Source of the DNA: Flavobacterium sp. 1355
GTDB taxonomy: Bacteria; Bacteroidota; Bacteroidia; Flavobacteriales; Flavobacteriaceae
NCBI RefSeq assembly: GCF_017833415.1
Contig: NZ_JAFICC010000006.1
Coordinates: 124,001 to 188,000, forward strand
DNA: 64,000 bases
Direction: 5' to 3'
Of this stretch, positions 1 to 9,402 are shown piece by piece. A program made the position numbers and the translations under genes. Each line of letters opens with the position of its first letter. Within the stretch, counting starts at the first letter, position 1. The notes under the pieces were generated by a model. The model was not told the DNA's origin and did not search any database. It worked only from the letters and a program-made list of their open reading frames with translations.

Positions 1-430
1 TTAGTTTTCAAATTCGGAGGTAAAGATACTGACGGAGACGGAATCTATGACAAAGATGATGCTTGTCCAGATGTTGCTGGTTTGAAACAATTCAACGGAT
101 GTCCTGATACTGATGGAGACGGAATCGTTGATGCTTCTGACGCTTGTCCAGATGTATTTGGTTTAGCTGCATTAAACGGATGTCCAGATGCTGACGGTGA
201 CGGAATTGCTGATAAAGATGACGCTTGTCCAGATGTTGCTGGTTTAGCTGCTTTAAAAGGTTGTCCAGATGCTGACGGTGACGGAATCGCTGATAAAGAT
301 GACAAATGTCCTACAGTTGCTGGTCCAAAAGAAAACGGTGGTTGTCCTTTCTTAGACGCTGATAAAGATGGTGTTTTAGACAAAGATGATGATTGTCCTA
401 CAGTTGCTGGTCCTGCTAGTAACAGAGGAT
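1..430 (+). repeat. Tandem coding repeats (TSP3, about 72-75 bp units)
   Basis: In-frame tandem repeats encode the calcium-binding TSP3 segments of the OmpA-family protein. Units in the middle (about 115-330) are nearly identical at DNA level, for example the recurring words gctgacggtgacggaat and gataaagatgac. This suggests recent unit duplication or gene conversion. Copy number could vary between strains. Confidence 0.8.
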
Positions 431-831
431 GTCCAGAAGTAACTTCTGAAGCATTAGAAGACCTTAAAGTTCAAGCTAGAGCAATCTACTTTAACTCAGG
501 TAAAGCTACTTTCAAAACTGGTGACAAAGAAACTCCAGCTAGATTAGATGCTATTAAAGAAATCCTTAAAAACTATCCAAACGCGAAATTCAGCATTGAA
601 GGTCACACAGATAGCGATGGTTCTGACAAATTGAACCAAAAACTTTCTGAAGACAGAGCTGCTGCTGTAATGAACGCTTTGATCGAAAGAGGAGTAAATG
701 TTGATAACTTAGTATCTAAAGGTTTCGGTGAGTCTCAACCAGTTGCAAGTAACAAAACTGCTGCAGGTAAAGCACAAAACAGAAGAACTGAAATCAAACA
801 TATTGGTTCTAAATACGAAGGTAAACTATAA
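1..831 (+). CDS. OmpA family outer-membrane protein with TSP type-3 repeats (5' end outside window)
   Basis: The frame is open from base 1, so the N-terminus (signal peptide and probable beta-barrel) lies upstream of the window. What is visible is five or six thrombospondin type-3-like calcium-binding repeats of about 24 residues (pattern DxDGDGI..DDxCPD.AG), followed by a C-terminal OmpA domain over about the last 120 residues. The OmpA domain has the peptidoglycan-binding signature (EGHTDSDG, then NRRTEI near the end). Proteins with this architecture are abundant major outer-membrane proteins in flavobacteria, anchoring the outer membrane to peptidoglycan. A strong hairpin terminator follows the stop. 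The start cannot be given. Family assignment is secure; the exact role is not. Confidence 0.9.
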   Translation, partial: LVFKFGGKDTDGDGIYDKDDACPDVAGLKQFNGCPDTDGDGIVDASDACPDVFGLAALNGCPDADGDGIADKDDACPDVAGLAALKGCPDADGDGIADKDDKCPTVAGPKENGGCPFLDADKDGVLDKDDDCPTVAGPASNRGCPEVTSEALEDLKVQARAIYFNSGKATFKTGDKETPARLDAIKEILKNYPNAKFSIEGHTDSDGSDKLNQKLSEDRAAAVMNALIERGVNVDNLVSKGFGESQPVASNKTAAGKAQNRRTEIKHIGSKYEGKL

Positions 832-854
832 TCTACCTTTTAAATAAATTACTA

Positions 855-890
855 AAAGCCATTCTTAATTGAATGGCTTTTTTTATTTTT
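855..890 (+). terminator. Rho-independent terminator after the OmpA-family gene
   Basis: A perfect 10-bp stem (AAAGCCATTC / GAATGGCTTT, 855-864 and 871-880) with a 6-nt loop is followed by a T-rich run. The nuclease frame opens inside this hairpin with a TTG at 869, which argues for the ATG at 896 as the true start. Confidence 0.9.
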
Positions 891-895
891 ATCAA

Positions 896-3661
896 ATGAT
901 AAATACTTCTTTTCTCGAAAAAATTGCAACTGTTATAATTCAGGATTATTCAGACCGACTCGCTGAGACGACTATTATTTTGCCAAATAAAAGAGCCAGA
1001 GTGTTTTTAATAGAAGCTTTGAAAAAAGAAACTACACATACCATACTTTCTCCGGATATTATCAGTATTGAAGACTTTGTACAAGATGTGGCAGCAATAA
1101 GAGCTGTCGATTCAATTGAGCTCTTATTTGAATTTTACGAAGTATATCTTTCAGTCACTGAAAAACAACATCAGCAATCTTTTGAACTATTTGCAAATTG
1201 GGCAAAAACACTTCTTCAGGATTTTAATGAAATAGACCGTTATTTATTAGAGCCTTCCCATGTTTTGTCTTATTTAAAAGATATTGAGGATATAAAAAAA
1301 TGGGGATTAGAAGTAGAGAATAAAACCAAACTTTTAGAAAACTATATTGATTTCTGGAAACTTCTTCCTTTGTATTATGAATCTTTGTATAGTCATTTGC
1401 TTAATAAAGGAATTGGTTATCAAGGATTGATTTATCGTGAAGCTGTAAATAATTTAAATCACTTTTCAAACACTATATCCAATAGAACTTTTATTTTCGC
1501 CGGATTCAATGCCTTAAATGCAGCAGAAGAAAAAATCGTTCAGCACCTTCTTGCTTTAGATCAGGCTAAAATTTATTGGGATGTAGATCAGGTCTTTCTG
1601 AATGATCCTTATCATGATGCCGGACTTTTTGTTAGACGTTTTAAAGAAAACTGGAAACACTATAAATCAAATCATTTTGAATGGATTGTGAATGATTTTT
1701 CTCAGTCAAAAAACATTCAGGTTATTGGAACTCCAAAAACCATTGGTCAGGCCAAATTAGCGGGTAGTATTATTGAAAACATAATTTCAGAAAATCCAAC
1801 AACATCTCTAGACAAAGTTGCCATCGTTTTGGGCGAGGAAAATTTGTTAATGCCCGTTTTGTATTCTTTGCCATCAACTGTAGGGGCGTTAAATATAACT
1901 ATGGGATATTCAGGAAAGAATAATCCATCGCAAATATTGATTGCAAAATTATTCAAAATGCATACTAATACACTTTCGAGAAAAGGCGATAGTTATGTTT
2001 TTTATTATAAAGATGTTCTCGATATTCTGACACATCCTTTAGTGGAGCCTTATGCAAATACATATAATTTAGTAAAAATTATAAAGGAGAATAATTACAC
2101 TTTTATTACCCATAACAGATTGTTTGAGCTCAATTCAAATCCTTCTGTTTTATTTCAATTATTATTTCAGAAATGGGAGAGCAGTTCAATAGCGGTTCTT
2201 GAAAATATATCAGCTCTTTTGCTTTTAATTAAAGAAAACTTTAGCAATGACAATGAAGAAGAAAAAATTGCCAAGTCTTTTGTGTTTGCTGTTTTTAAAG
2301 TCATCAATAAACTTATAAATTACTATTCTAAGCATGCACATATTGATAACATTGATACCTTATATGCAATTTATAAACAGGTAATTGATGTTGCCGAAGT
2401 TTCATTTGAAGGAGAGCCATTGAAGGGACTGCAAATTATGGGAGTTTTAGAAAGCCGTGTTCTGGATTTTGAAACCGTAATTGTGACATCTATGAATGAA
2501 GGGAAATTCCCTGCAGGGAAATCTCAAAATTCTTTTATACCTTATGATGTTAAAAAAGAATTGGGGTTGCCTACATTCAAAGAAAAAGATGCTATTTATA
2601 CCTATCATTTTTATCATTTATTGCAAAGGGCCAAAAATATCTATCTGATTTATAACACAGAGAATGATGGTTTGGATGCAGGAGAACGTAGCCGTTTTAT
2701 CACGCAGCTGGAAGTTGAAAAACAATCTGCACACAATCTTACTTTTGATATTTATAATCCGCTTTTGCCTGCTTCGGCATATACGCCAATGGTAGTTCCC
2801 AAATCTGATGCGGTTATGGAGCGATTAAAAGAGATTGCAGCAACCGGTTTTTCTCCATCGGCTTTGACGAGTTATATCCGGAATCCGATTGAATTTTATT
2901 TTCAAAAGATTCTTCGAATTCGTGAAGTTGAAGAAGTTGAAGAAAATATTGCCTTAAACACATTAGGGACTATTATTCATGAAACTCTTAAGGCTTTGTA
3001 TGATCCATTTGTAGATAAATTTATTTCTGAAAATGATATTGCTAATTGTTTTAAATTGTTGGATGACGAAGTTCTGAAACAATTTAAATTGGTTTATAAA
3101 GAAGGAGAAATTAAAAAAGGGCGTAACCTTTTGGCGTTTGAAGTGGCGAAAAGAAATGTGTCTAATTTCCTGAGAATGGAATTGGAGTCTATAAAAAATG
3201 GCGATTCAATTAATATCATTGCTTTGGAAAAAACGTTTGAACGGGAATTTTATCACCCGGACTTACCATTTCCCGTTTTGATTAAAGGAAATGTTGACAG
3301 AATTGAGTTACGTAATGGAAAGGTAAGAATTATTGATTATAAGACTGGAAAAGTAGAAAAAGCAAGTGTTACTCTTAAATCATGGAATGGATTGACTGAC
3401 GAGCTTAAAAATGACAAAATAATTCAGGTTCTTGCTTATGCGTTTATGTTTGAACCTTTTGCAAAAGATGTTCCGATGGAAGTTGGTATTATTTCATTCA
3501 AGAATTTAAAATCAGGATTTCTTCCTTTTGGATTTAAAGAAGAGAAAGAACTGACTGTAAATGTTACCAAAGAAATACTGAACAATTATTTGAATGAAAT
3601 TGCCTTATTATTAAAAGAAATTTTTGATGTCAATAAGCCTTTCGAAGAAAAAATAAATTAG
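896..3661 (+). CDS. AddB-like PD-(D/E)XK nuclease family protein
   Basis: A 921-aa protein when started at ATG 896; the longer frame begins at a TTG inside the preceding terminator. The N-terminal part resembles an inactivated helicase of the AddB/RecC type (early ILPNKRARVFL strand, no Walker A). The last third carries a RecB-family PD-(D/E)XK nuclease domain: GTIIHETL, then NVDRIELR and IIDYKTGK, which supply the His, Asp, Asp and Lys of the active site. Known AddB proteins process double-strand breaks with an AddA helicase-nuclease; no addA is seen here. The AddB iron-sulfur cysteine normally found in the motif before the nuclease core is Asn here (YIRNPIEFYF), so a 4Fe-4S cluster is unlikely. 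Family is confident; the partnership is inferred. Confidence 0.8.
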   Translation: MINTSFLEKIATVIIQDYSDRLAETTIILPNKRARVFLIEALKKETTHTILSPDIISIEDFVQDVAAIRAVDSIELLFEFYEVYLSVTEKQHQQSFELFANWAKTLLQDFNEIDRYLLEPSHVLSYLKDIEDIKKWGLEVENKTKLLENYIDFWKLLPLYYESLYSHLLNKGIGYQGLIYREAVNNLNHFSNTISNRTFIFAGFNALNAAEEKIVQHLLALDQAKIYWDVDQVFLNDPYHDAGLFVRRFKENWKHYKSNHFEWIVNDFSQSKNIQVIGTPKTIGQAKLAGSIIENIISENPTTSLDKVAIVLGEENLLMPVLYSLPSTVGALNITMGYSGKNNPSQILIAKLFKMHTNTLSRKGDSYVFYYKDVLDILTHPLVEPYANTYNLVKIIKENNYTFITHNRLFELNSNPSVLFQLLFQKWESSSIAVLENISALLLLIKENFSNDNEEEKIAKSFVFAVFKVINKLINYYSKHAHIDNIDTLYAIYKQVIDVAEVSFEGEPLKGLQIMGVLESRVLDFETVIVTSMNEGKFPAGKSQNSFIPYDVKKELGLPTFKEKDAIYTYHFYHLLQRAKNIYLIYNTENDGLDAGERSRFITQLEVEKQSAHNLTFDIYNPLLPASAYTPMVVPKSDAVMERLKEIAATGFSPSALTSYIRNPIEFYFQKILRIREVEEVEENIALNTLGTIIHETLKALYDPFVDKFISENDIANCFKLLDDEVLKQFKLVYKEGEIKKGRNLLAFEVAKRNVSNFLRMELESIKNGDSINIIALEKTFEREFYHPDLPFPVLIKGNVDRIELRNGKVRIIDYKTGKVEKASVTLKSWNGLTDELKNDKIIQVLAYAFMFEPFAKDVPMEVGIISFKNLKSGFLPFGFKEEKELTVNVTKEILNNYLNEIALLLKEIFDVNKPFEEKIN

Positions 3662-3711
3662 CTATAAAAAGATATTATTTTAAAACTATAATAACTTGCC
3701 CTGATATTGAG

Positions 3712-3747
3712 AAAAGGCTGTTTCAAATTTTTGAGCAGCCTTTTTTT
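3712..3747. terminator. Bidirectional terminator between convergent genes
   Basis: AAAGGCTG (3713-3720) pairs with CAGCC plus Ts (3736-3743). Further imperfect pairing inside the arm (TTTCAAA / TTTGAG) extends the stem. It is flanked by A-rich sequence on the left and a T run on the right, so it can end both the nuclease transcript and the leftward hydrolase transcript. Confidence 0.75.
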
Positions 3748-3767
3748 ACTTTTTGGGGATTTTCCAT

Positions 3768-4544
3768 TTATTCGAAAAAACCGGACAATATAGTCTTTAG
3801 TTCTTCCTTGTTTTCGATATGACTCATGTGGCCGTCATCAAAAGAAACTAATTCTGCGGTTGTATCTTCGATTTGAGTACTATTTTCTTCGTAGTCTAAA
3901 ACAGGGTCTTTTCTGCCTAGTACCAGCAAAACCGGAAACAGGTTTTTATGGAGCAAATCTTCTCTGTCTTTTCTCACTTTCATACCTTCGAGGGAAGCTA
4001 TGATTCCCTGCAAAGGTGTTTTTAAAGCCTGTTCTTTTACTTTCTCAATTTCATCTGCTAATCGGATTCTGTTATTTTCACTGAATAAATTAGCAATGGC
4101 CAAACTTACAAAACTGACATAATTTTGCTTAACCGCTTTTATAGCCCGGGTTCTGTTTAATTTTTTGTCTGCACTGTCTTCTTTAGAAGTCGAGTTCTGT
4201 AAAACTAACTTTTGAACTTTTTCCGGGTATAATTCGGCAAAAGCCAAAGCAACATAACCACCCATTGAATGCCCTAAAATAATTGCTTTTTCTATTTTTA
4301 AATGTTGCAAAACTTCGTTAACAGCACCCGCATTATCTTCCATTTCATGGACATAACCCAGACAGTCTGATTCACCGTGGCCTAATAAATCAATAGTAAT
4401 AACGCGATATTTTTCTGAGAAAAAATCAACATACTCCTGCCACATTATTTTGTTTTCCAAAAAGCCATGAAGCAGTACAATTGCTGTTCCTTTACCAGAA
4501 TCAGCATAAGATATTTTAGTGTTTTTATATAGAATATTTTTCAA
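3768..4544 (-). CDS. Alpha/beta-fold hydrolase
   Basis: A 258-aa protein with no signal peptide, so probably cytoplasmic. It has the standard alpha/beta hydrolase layout: oxyanion-region LLHGF around residue 25, nucleophile elbow GHSMGG (Ser93), acid in GRKDP (Asp213) and catalytic His in DDGHMSH (His239). Length is normal for the family. The substrate cannot be read from the sequence; relatives include esterases, MhpC/BioH-like C-C hydrolases and haloperoxidase-like enzymes. It is read leftward as its own unit, with terminators on both sides. Confidence 0.85.
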   Translation of the reverse strand: MKNILYKNTKISYADSGKGTAIVLLHGFLENKIMWQEYVDFFSEKYRVITIDLLGHGESDCLGYVHEMEDNAGAVNEVLQHLKIEKAIILGHSMGGYVALAFAELYPEKVQKLVLQNSTSKEDSADKKLNRTRAIKAVKQNYVSFVSLAIANLFSENNRIRLADEIEKVKEQALKTPLQGIIASLEGMKVRKDREDLLHKNLFPVLLVLGRKDPVLDYEENSTQIEDTTAELVSFDDGHMSHIENKEELKTILSGFFE

Positions 4545-4669
4545 AATGAACTTTTAAAGTGTGAAATACAAAGGTAATAATTGAAAAATTATATAAGAAA
4601 TATAAGTTCATTTCAGTTAAAATATAAGTTATTGAGTTCAAATTAAATGAGCTTAAGTAATTATATAAA

Positions 4670-4699
4670 AAAACGGCTTTCAGAAATGAAAGCCGTTTT
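4670..4699 (-). terminator. Terminator of the aminopeptidase P gene
   Basis: A 12-bp perfect stem (4670-4681 with 4688-4699, core ACGGCTTTC / GAAAGCCGT) with a 6-nt loop. On the minus strand it is followed by a T run (4663-4671), so it ends leftward transcription from the aminopeptidase gene. Confidence 0.85.
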
Positions 4700-4772
4700 G
4701 GTTTTTTATGATTTTAAAAAAAGAATTGATATCTGAGAATATTTCCCTGCATCAATCCATCCGTCAATATTA

Positions 4773-6065
4773 CTATTCATTCATCAAAGTCTCAATTTCA
4801 TCCGCTTCAACCGGAATATTACGCATTAGGTTAAAAGGTGCGCCTTTTTCCTGAACCACCACATTGTCTTCCAGACGGATTCCGAATTTTTCTGCCGGAA
4901 TATAAATTCCTGGTTCAACTGTAAACACCATATTAGCCTTCATTGGTTCGTGAAGTAATCCGTAATCGTGCGTGTCAAGACCCATGTGGTGAGAAGTTCC
5001 GTGCATGAAATATTTTTTGTAAGCAGGCCAGTCAGGGTTTTCGTTCTGAACATCGGCTTTGTCAATCAGGCCTAAACCTAATAATTCAGAAGTCATGATT
5101 TTACCCACTTCAACATGATATTGTTTCCAAAGTGTTCCCGGAGTCAACATTTTTGTAGCTTCGTTTTTTACTCTCAAAACAGCATTATAAACTGCTTTTT
5201 GTCTTTCAGAGAATTTTCCCGAAACAGGAATCGTTCTTGTCATATCGCTGGAATAATTGGCATATTCTGCCGCAACATCCAATAGAATCAAATCTCCGGC
5301 TTTGCATTGCTGATTGTTTTCGATGTAATGCAAAACATTTGCATTATTTCCCGAAGCAATAATTGGCGTATAAGCAAAACCTTTAGAACGGTTGCGGATA
5401 AATTCGTGAGCCAATTCAGCTTCAATTTCATATTCGGTAACATTTGGCTTTACAAACGAAAGCAATCTGCGGAAACCTTTTTCTGTAATATCGCAAGCTT
5501 GTTGAATCAAATCGATTTCTTCGCTTTCTTTTACAGAACGAATGCGCTGCAAAATAGGGTTGCTTTTTGCAACATTATGAGCCGGATAACGCTCTTTCCA
5601 CCATTTTACAAAACGGGCTTCGCGGGTTTCTGTTTCAACAGTTGCGCGGTAATGTTCATTAGTATTGATGTACATCGTATCGGCGTACGTCATCATTTCG
5701 TTCAAAATTTTATGAAAATCCTGTAACCAATAAACCGTTCTGATTCCCGAAACCTGATATGCGCGTTCTTTGCTTAGTTTTTCGCCTTCCCAAACTGCGA
5801 TATGATCGTTGGTTTCTTTCAGAAAAAGCATTTCTTTTTGGTTCTCAAAAGGTGCATCCGGAAACAAAAGCAAAATACTTTCTTCCTGATCTACACCGCT
5901 CAGGTAAAAAATATCACGGTGTTGTGCAAACGGCAATGTACTGTCGGCACTAATCGGATAAATGTCATTTGAGTTGAAAACGGCAACAGAATTAGGTTTC
6001 ATTTCTGCCGTGAATTTTCTGCGATTTTTTACAAAAAGAGCGCTGTTTATTTGATGATATTTCAT
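4773..6065 (-). CDS. Aminopeptidase P family metallopeptidase (M24)
   Basis: A 430-aa cytoplasmic Xaa-Pro aminopeptidase, normal length. An N-terminal creatinase-like domain (about 1-170) is followed by the pita-bread catalytic domain. The five dinuclear-metal ligands are visible: Asp263 (LLDVAAEY), Asp274 (SSDMTRT), His359 (in HGTSHHMG), Glu384 (FTVEPGIY) and Glu399 (IRLEDN). It removes N-terminal residues ahead of proline. Transcribed alone leftward, ending in a strong hairpin. PepP-like; other M24 Xaa-Pro peptidases are possible. Confidence 0.93.
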   Translation of the reverse strand: MKYHQINSALFVKNRRKFTAEMKPNSVAVFNSNDIYPISADSTLPFAQHRDIFYLSGVDQEESILLLFPDAPFENQKEMLFLKETNDHIAVWEGEKLSKERAYQVSGIRTVYWLQDFHKILNEMMTYADTMYINTNEHYRATVETETREARFVKWWKERYPAHNVAKSNPILQRIRSVKESEEIDLIQQACDITEKGFRRLLSFVKPNVTEYEIEAELAHEFIRNRSKGFAYTPIIASGNNANVLHYIENNQQCKAGDLILLDVAAEYANYSSDMTRTIPVSGKFSERQKAVYNAVLRVKNEATKMLTPGTLWKQYHVEVGKIMTSELLGLGLIDKADVQNENPDWPAYKKYFMHGTSHHMGLDTHDYGLLHEPMKANMVFTVEPGIYIPAEKFGIRLEDNVVVQEKGAPFNLMRNIPVEADEIETLMNE

Positions 6066-6212
6066 AATAAATTGATTTTTGAACTTCGATTTTCAAAATT
6101 AGTGATTTTTGAAGATGTATCGCAAAATTGAATTATTAAAGTTTTCTTATTTGTTTGGGGTTTGCCACGAAGGCACTAAGGCATAAAGTTTTTATATAAT
6201 CTTGTTGTTTGA

Positions 6213-6491
6213 AGAAATATTCAGGATGGTGAAATAAATATGACATTAACCGGACTTAATCAATTTAAAGAACAAGCTGAAAAAGCGAAAATGTATTTTT
6301 CAGAAAGAGAGCAAACTATTACAGCTTTTAATCACCTTGAATTGAAAACTGAAATCGAGATCGATTATCATGTTGTTCTGGCAATGGATTTTCCTAACGG
6401 AATGAAGATTGGAGATGAATTAAACTTAAAAGGAAAATCAATTTTTGAATTTATAGACAATAAAATTCTTAAATTGAGTGATGTAAGCTAG
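6213..6491 (+). pseudogene. NTF2/SnoaL-like remnant (83-aa ORF from ATG 6240)
   Basis: The ATG-initiated ORF (6240-6491) encodes 83 aa resembling only the C-terminal half of a small NTF2-like/SnoaL protein: KEQAEKAKMYFSERE, then alternating strands ending FEFIDNKILKLSD. NTF2-like domains usually need about 110-130 residues. The frame stays open and protein-like upstream of the ATG (reading NIQDGEIN) back to a TGA at 6210, suggesting the 5' half is lost. Immediately upstream lies a ccacgaaggcactaaggc repeat of the type common in these intergenic regions, a plausible deletion junction. A short functional protein from ATG 6240 cannot be excluded. Confidence 0.5.
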
Positions 6492-6646
6492 TTGTAAACA
6501 GGTTAAATCTTGCGTGGAATCAATAATTGAAATAAGAAAAGTCGAAAATCAAATTTGAATTTTGTTTAAAAAGTAAAAAAATACTTGAAAATGTTAATTT
6601 TTTTAATAGTTTTGGATTGATTCCTATACACACTATTACACCTTTT

Positions 6647-7954
6647 ATGAATAAAAAAACCAGGTTTTTTAAAAACGTTTTACTCCTTCAATTTATACCC
6701 ATTCTTTTACTAGGGATTTTAATCTCATCAAATTTCAGAGAACAAAAAATACTTAAAATTAGACAGCTTCATCCTTATGAATTTAATTATGGATATGCGG
6801 TTCCGTTATTGGTTTTTGGTATTGGTTTAATGCTTTCGCTTTTTAGCTTGTTTTCAAAACAGGAAGACATTCCGCAAGATGATGAAGAGGAAATTTTGAA
6901 AATAAAACGTCAGAAGAATTTTTGGAAGTTTGCATTTTATTGTAATGTTTTCTTCATTGCTGCTATTGGTATTTTTTCTGCAGTAATTTCTCGTGAAGAT
7001 CCCATTGTTATAGATCAGCCAGTACTCTTTTATAGTTCAATAGTCTTAAGGGCTTTACTTGTTATTGTGATAAGTCTGGTAACGGCTTCGTTCTTTTTAG
7101 CAGCCGGAATTAATTGGAAAACAAACAAAACACTTGCTGTAATTAGTTTAATTTTCAGCTTTTTTATTATAGGGGCTTCAATTTTTGGCGACGTTCTTTT
7201 TATGGGGAAATTTCATGAGGCATCTGAAAGCTATAAAATGGCTAAAAACGAAAAAAGAATACCGGCAGAGGGAGAAGAACAACTTGGCGATTATGATGGT
7301 GATGATAGTTATGAGGAAAGTGAGGAAGGTGATTACCAAGAAAGTGAAGAAGTCGAAGAAAAAGAACCTCTGGAAATTGATAAGTCAAGACTCACTACTT
7401 CTCTGGAATCTACGATGGACAATTTGTTTGTAAAGAAAAATGGCTGGGGAGATGGATTTACATACGTCAGGTCTTATTTGTATAGTCTTTTAAACACACA
7501 AACATTTGAGGATGACTTTTATCTTCTCAATTATATGGCAAATTTAAAAGACCGTCCAGCGGAACTTTATTCTGCTTTTGAAAGTTATAAATCAATTCTT
7601 TATACTACCGTTTCGGCAGAAACATATCGCGATAATCATTTAGATACAGTTGTAAACGGGTTATTGTTGGTTTATGAAGATGTAGGTACAGATAGTGAAC
7701 AGCTGAATAAAATTTACAGGGTTATGGAAATGGATCCTGCAGACTCGGAACAAGCTAATATTGGAGGATATTTGCCAGGGTTGGAAAAATATTGTTCTAC
7801 TTACACGCTTAGGGAACTTAAACGTAATAAAGTTTTTTGTCCTTACGATTCTGATATTGTTTGGTTTTATAGTTTTTGGGCCAGAAGAAACAGAGACGGC
7901 TGCGCAAAAGAAGTGGCATTAATTTTAAAAGAAATAAAAGAACATTACAATTAA
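6647..7954 (+). CDS. Membrane protein of unknown function (paralog A)
   Basis: 435 aa from ATG 6647 (MNKKTRFF); the longer frame starts at a TTG 30 bp upstream and is less likely. About five hydrophobic segments lie in the first 200 residues (near 10-30, 45-65, 85-108, 125-150, 160-185). A very acidic Glu/Asp/Tyr-rich linker follows (about 205-245), then a soluble C-terminal helical domain ending VWFYSFWARRN. The next gene has the same architecture and the same C-terminal signature, so the two are tandem paralogs in one transcript (17-bp gap). I do not recognise the family. Confidence 0.75.
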   Translation: MNKKTRFFKNVLLLQFIPILLLGILISSNFREQKILKIRQLHPYEFNYGYAVPLLVFGIGLMLSLFSLFSKQEDIPQDDEEEILKIKRQKNFWKFAFYCNVFFIAAIGIFSAVISREDPIVIDQPVLFYSSIVLRALLVIVISLVTASFFLAAGINWKTNKTLAVISLIFSFFIIGASIFGDVLFMGKFHEASESYKMAKNEKRIPAEGEEQLGDYDGDDSYEESEEGDYQESEEVEEKEPLEIDKSRLTTSLESTMDNLFVKKNGWGDGFTYVRSYLYSLLNTQTFEDDFYLLNYMANLKDRPAELYSAFESYKSILYTTVSAETYRDNHLDTVVNGLLLVYEDVGTDSEQLNKIYRVMEMDPADSEQANIGGYLPGLEKYCSTYTLRELKRNKVFCPYDSDIVWFYSFWARRNRDGCAKEVALILKEIKEHYN

Positions 7955-7971
7955 ATACCTTCGGTTAAAGA

Positions 7972-9321
7972 ATGATTAAATCTTATAAAATAATTTTAAC
8001 AGCTCAGTTTTTTGCATTAGCGGTATTTGCTTTTGTGTTTTATACAATACAATATGGTAATGATTTTGCAGTAATTCCAACAATCCCGTTGTTATTAATG
8101 GGTTTGTCTCCGTTGATTTTGCTTGGAATTTCGATATTAATCCAACGATTAATTGCTGCAATTATATATTCTGATTCTGCAGAAAATGATGAAGAGAAAA
8201 AAAGTGAAGATCAATTTTGGAAGATTTCTTTTGTTACAAATGTGGTTTTTGGCGCTTTAGTATTTTTATTGTCTGTTTTTTGTGTCGCAGTAAATTTTGG
8301 AATTGGAATAAAAGGAAATTACGATTTTGGAATTAAATTTTCTGTTTTCTTGGCTCTTATAATTATCGCCAGTTTTATAATTGGTGTTTTTTTAAGAATA
8401 AAACAGTCTGTAAATGAAGTAAGTAAATTGCTTGGCGGATTAATGATTTTTCTTTCACTGATTGTTTCTGGAGGTCCCTTGTTTTTTGGATTACAAAATA
8501 TGATTACGCTGCAATATTATTCAAATGAAGTAATCGAAGCCATAAAAACAGTTCCTGAAGTAGACGAAACATCTATATCAATTGACAGTACTGCTGTAGC
8601 TATAGACAGTTTTGCTGTAGATAGTTTAAGAACTGCCCAACAAAGGGCGATGGAAGATTTGGGAGAACCTGAAGATTATTATGGTATTAAGGATTTTAGT
8701 TATCCCGAATTAGAAAGAGAAGTACATACTACAGAGGTATTTGATGGTAAGTATCGCGAAACAGAAACGCTGTTTAAACTTTTTATGTCCGATTTTTTAA
8801 GACTTAAAAAAAGACAATCTTTTATGGAGATAAGAAGAGCAATTCATGTTGGTCTTTCTCATAAACAATATCCCGAAATTGTTCAAAAAATTAAAGTACT
8901 GAGATATAATTCTAATGACATAGAAAGTGCATTTAATAGTTGTTATCCTTTAATTTATGCTATAGTATCAGATAAAATTTATTATGACTCCAATTTAAAT
9001 TTTCTTGTAGATGCTTTAATTAAAAGTTATGATGATCTAGATGACGAGGCATTAAATAAAATTTATGGAATTATGGTTACAGGTACAAAAAAAGAGTTTC
9101 CTGCTTACTATTTTGAGAGACTTAAGCCTTATGTGTCAAAAGATGTATTACAATTAATTAAGAAAAATGCTGATGAAGATACCGAAAATGAATACAGCAC
9201 TCAATTGACAACAGTATGGATTTACAGTTTTTGGGCAAGGAGAAATAAAGAAAGGAATATGAGTGTGATTTATGATAATTTAAAACATATGCAAAGTCAT
9301 TACGCAAGAGACCCGGAATAG
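7972..9321 (+). CDS. Membrane protein of unknown function (paralog B)
   Basis: 449 aa, with about five transmembrane segments in residues 7-180 and a linker with short Ser/Asp repeats (IDSTAVAIDSFAVDS, about 203-217). A C-terminal soluble domain ends VWIYSFWARRNKER, matching the preceding gene. Other shared words include LNKIYGIM/LNKIYRVM. It ends in a strong terminator, so the pair forms a two-gene operon. Function unknown; duplication followed by divergence is inferred from the shared layout. Confidence 0.75.
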   Translation: MIKSYKIILTAQFFALAVFAFVFYTIQYGNDFAVIPTIPLLLMGLSPLILLGISILIQRLIAAIIYSDSAENDEEKKSEDQFWKISFVTNVVFGALVFLLSVFCVAVNFGIGIKGNYDFGIKFSVFLALIIIASFIIGVFLRIKQSVNEVSKLLGGLMIFLSLIVSGGPLFFGLQNMITLQYYSNEVIEAIKTVPEVDETSISIDSTAVAIDSFAVDSLRTAQQRAMEDLGEPEDYYGIKDFSYPELEREVHTTEVFDGKYRETETLFKLFMSDFLRLKKRQSFMEIRRAIHVGLSHKQYPEIVQKIKVLRYNSNDIESAFNSCYPLIYAIVSDKIYYDSNLNFLVDALIKSYDDLDDEALNKIYGIMVTGTKKEFPAYYFERLKPYVSKDVLQLIKKNADEDTENEYSTQLTTVWIYSFWARRNKERNMSVIYDNLKHMQSHYARDPE

Positions 9322-9345
9322 TTTTTAATTCTAAAAACAGCATAA

Positions 9346-9374
9346 AAAAACCGAAGCAATCAGCTTCGGTTTTT
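9346..9374. terminator. Bidirectional terminator
   Basis: A 12-bp perfect stem AAAAACCGAAGC / GCTTCGGTTTTT (9346-9357, 9363-9374) with a 5-nt loop. It is A-rich on the left and T-rich on the right, between the convergent paralog B and HMG-CoA synthase genes. Confidence 0.9.
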
Positions 9375-9402
9375 TTATTTATTTGGATTTTTTTATTGAA
9401 AA

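Noticed and set aside
45..383. Antisense 112-aa ORF across the OmpA repeats
   Set aside because: It is the mirror of a Ser/Pro-rich reading of the TSP3 repeats and has no start context; the sense frame is a well-known family.
869..895. TTG-initiated N-terminal extension of the AddB-like gene
   Set aside because: It starts inside the hairpin terminator of the upstream gene; ATG 896 begins a normal sequence.
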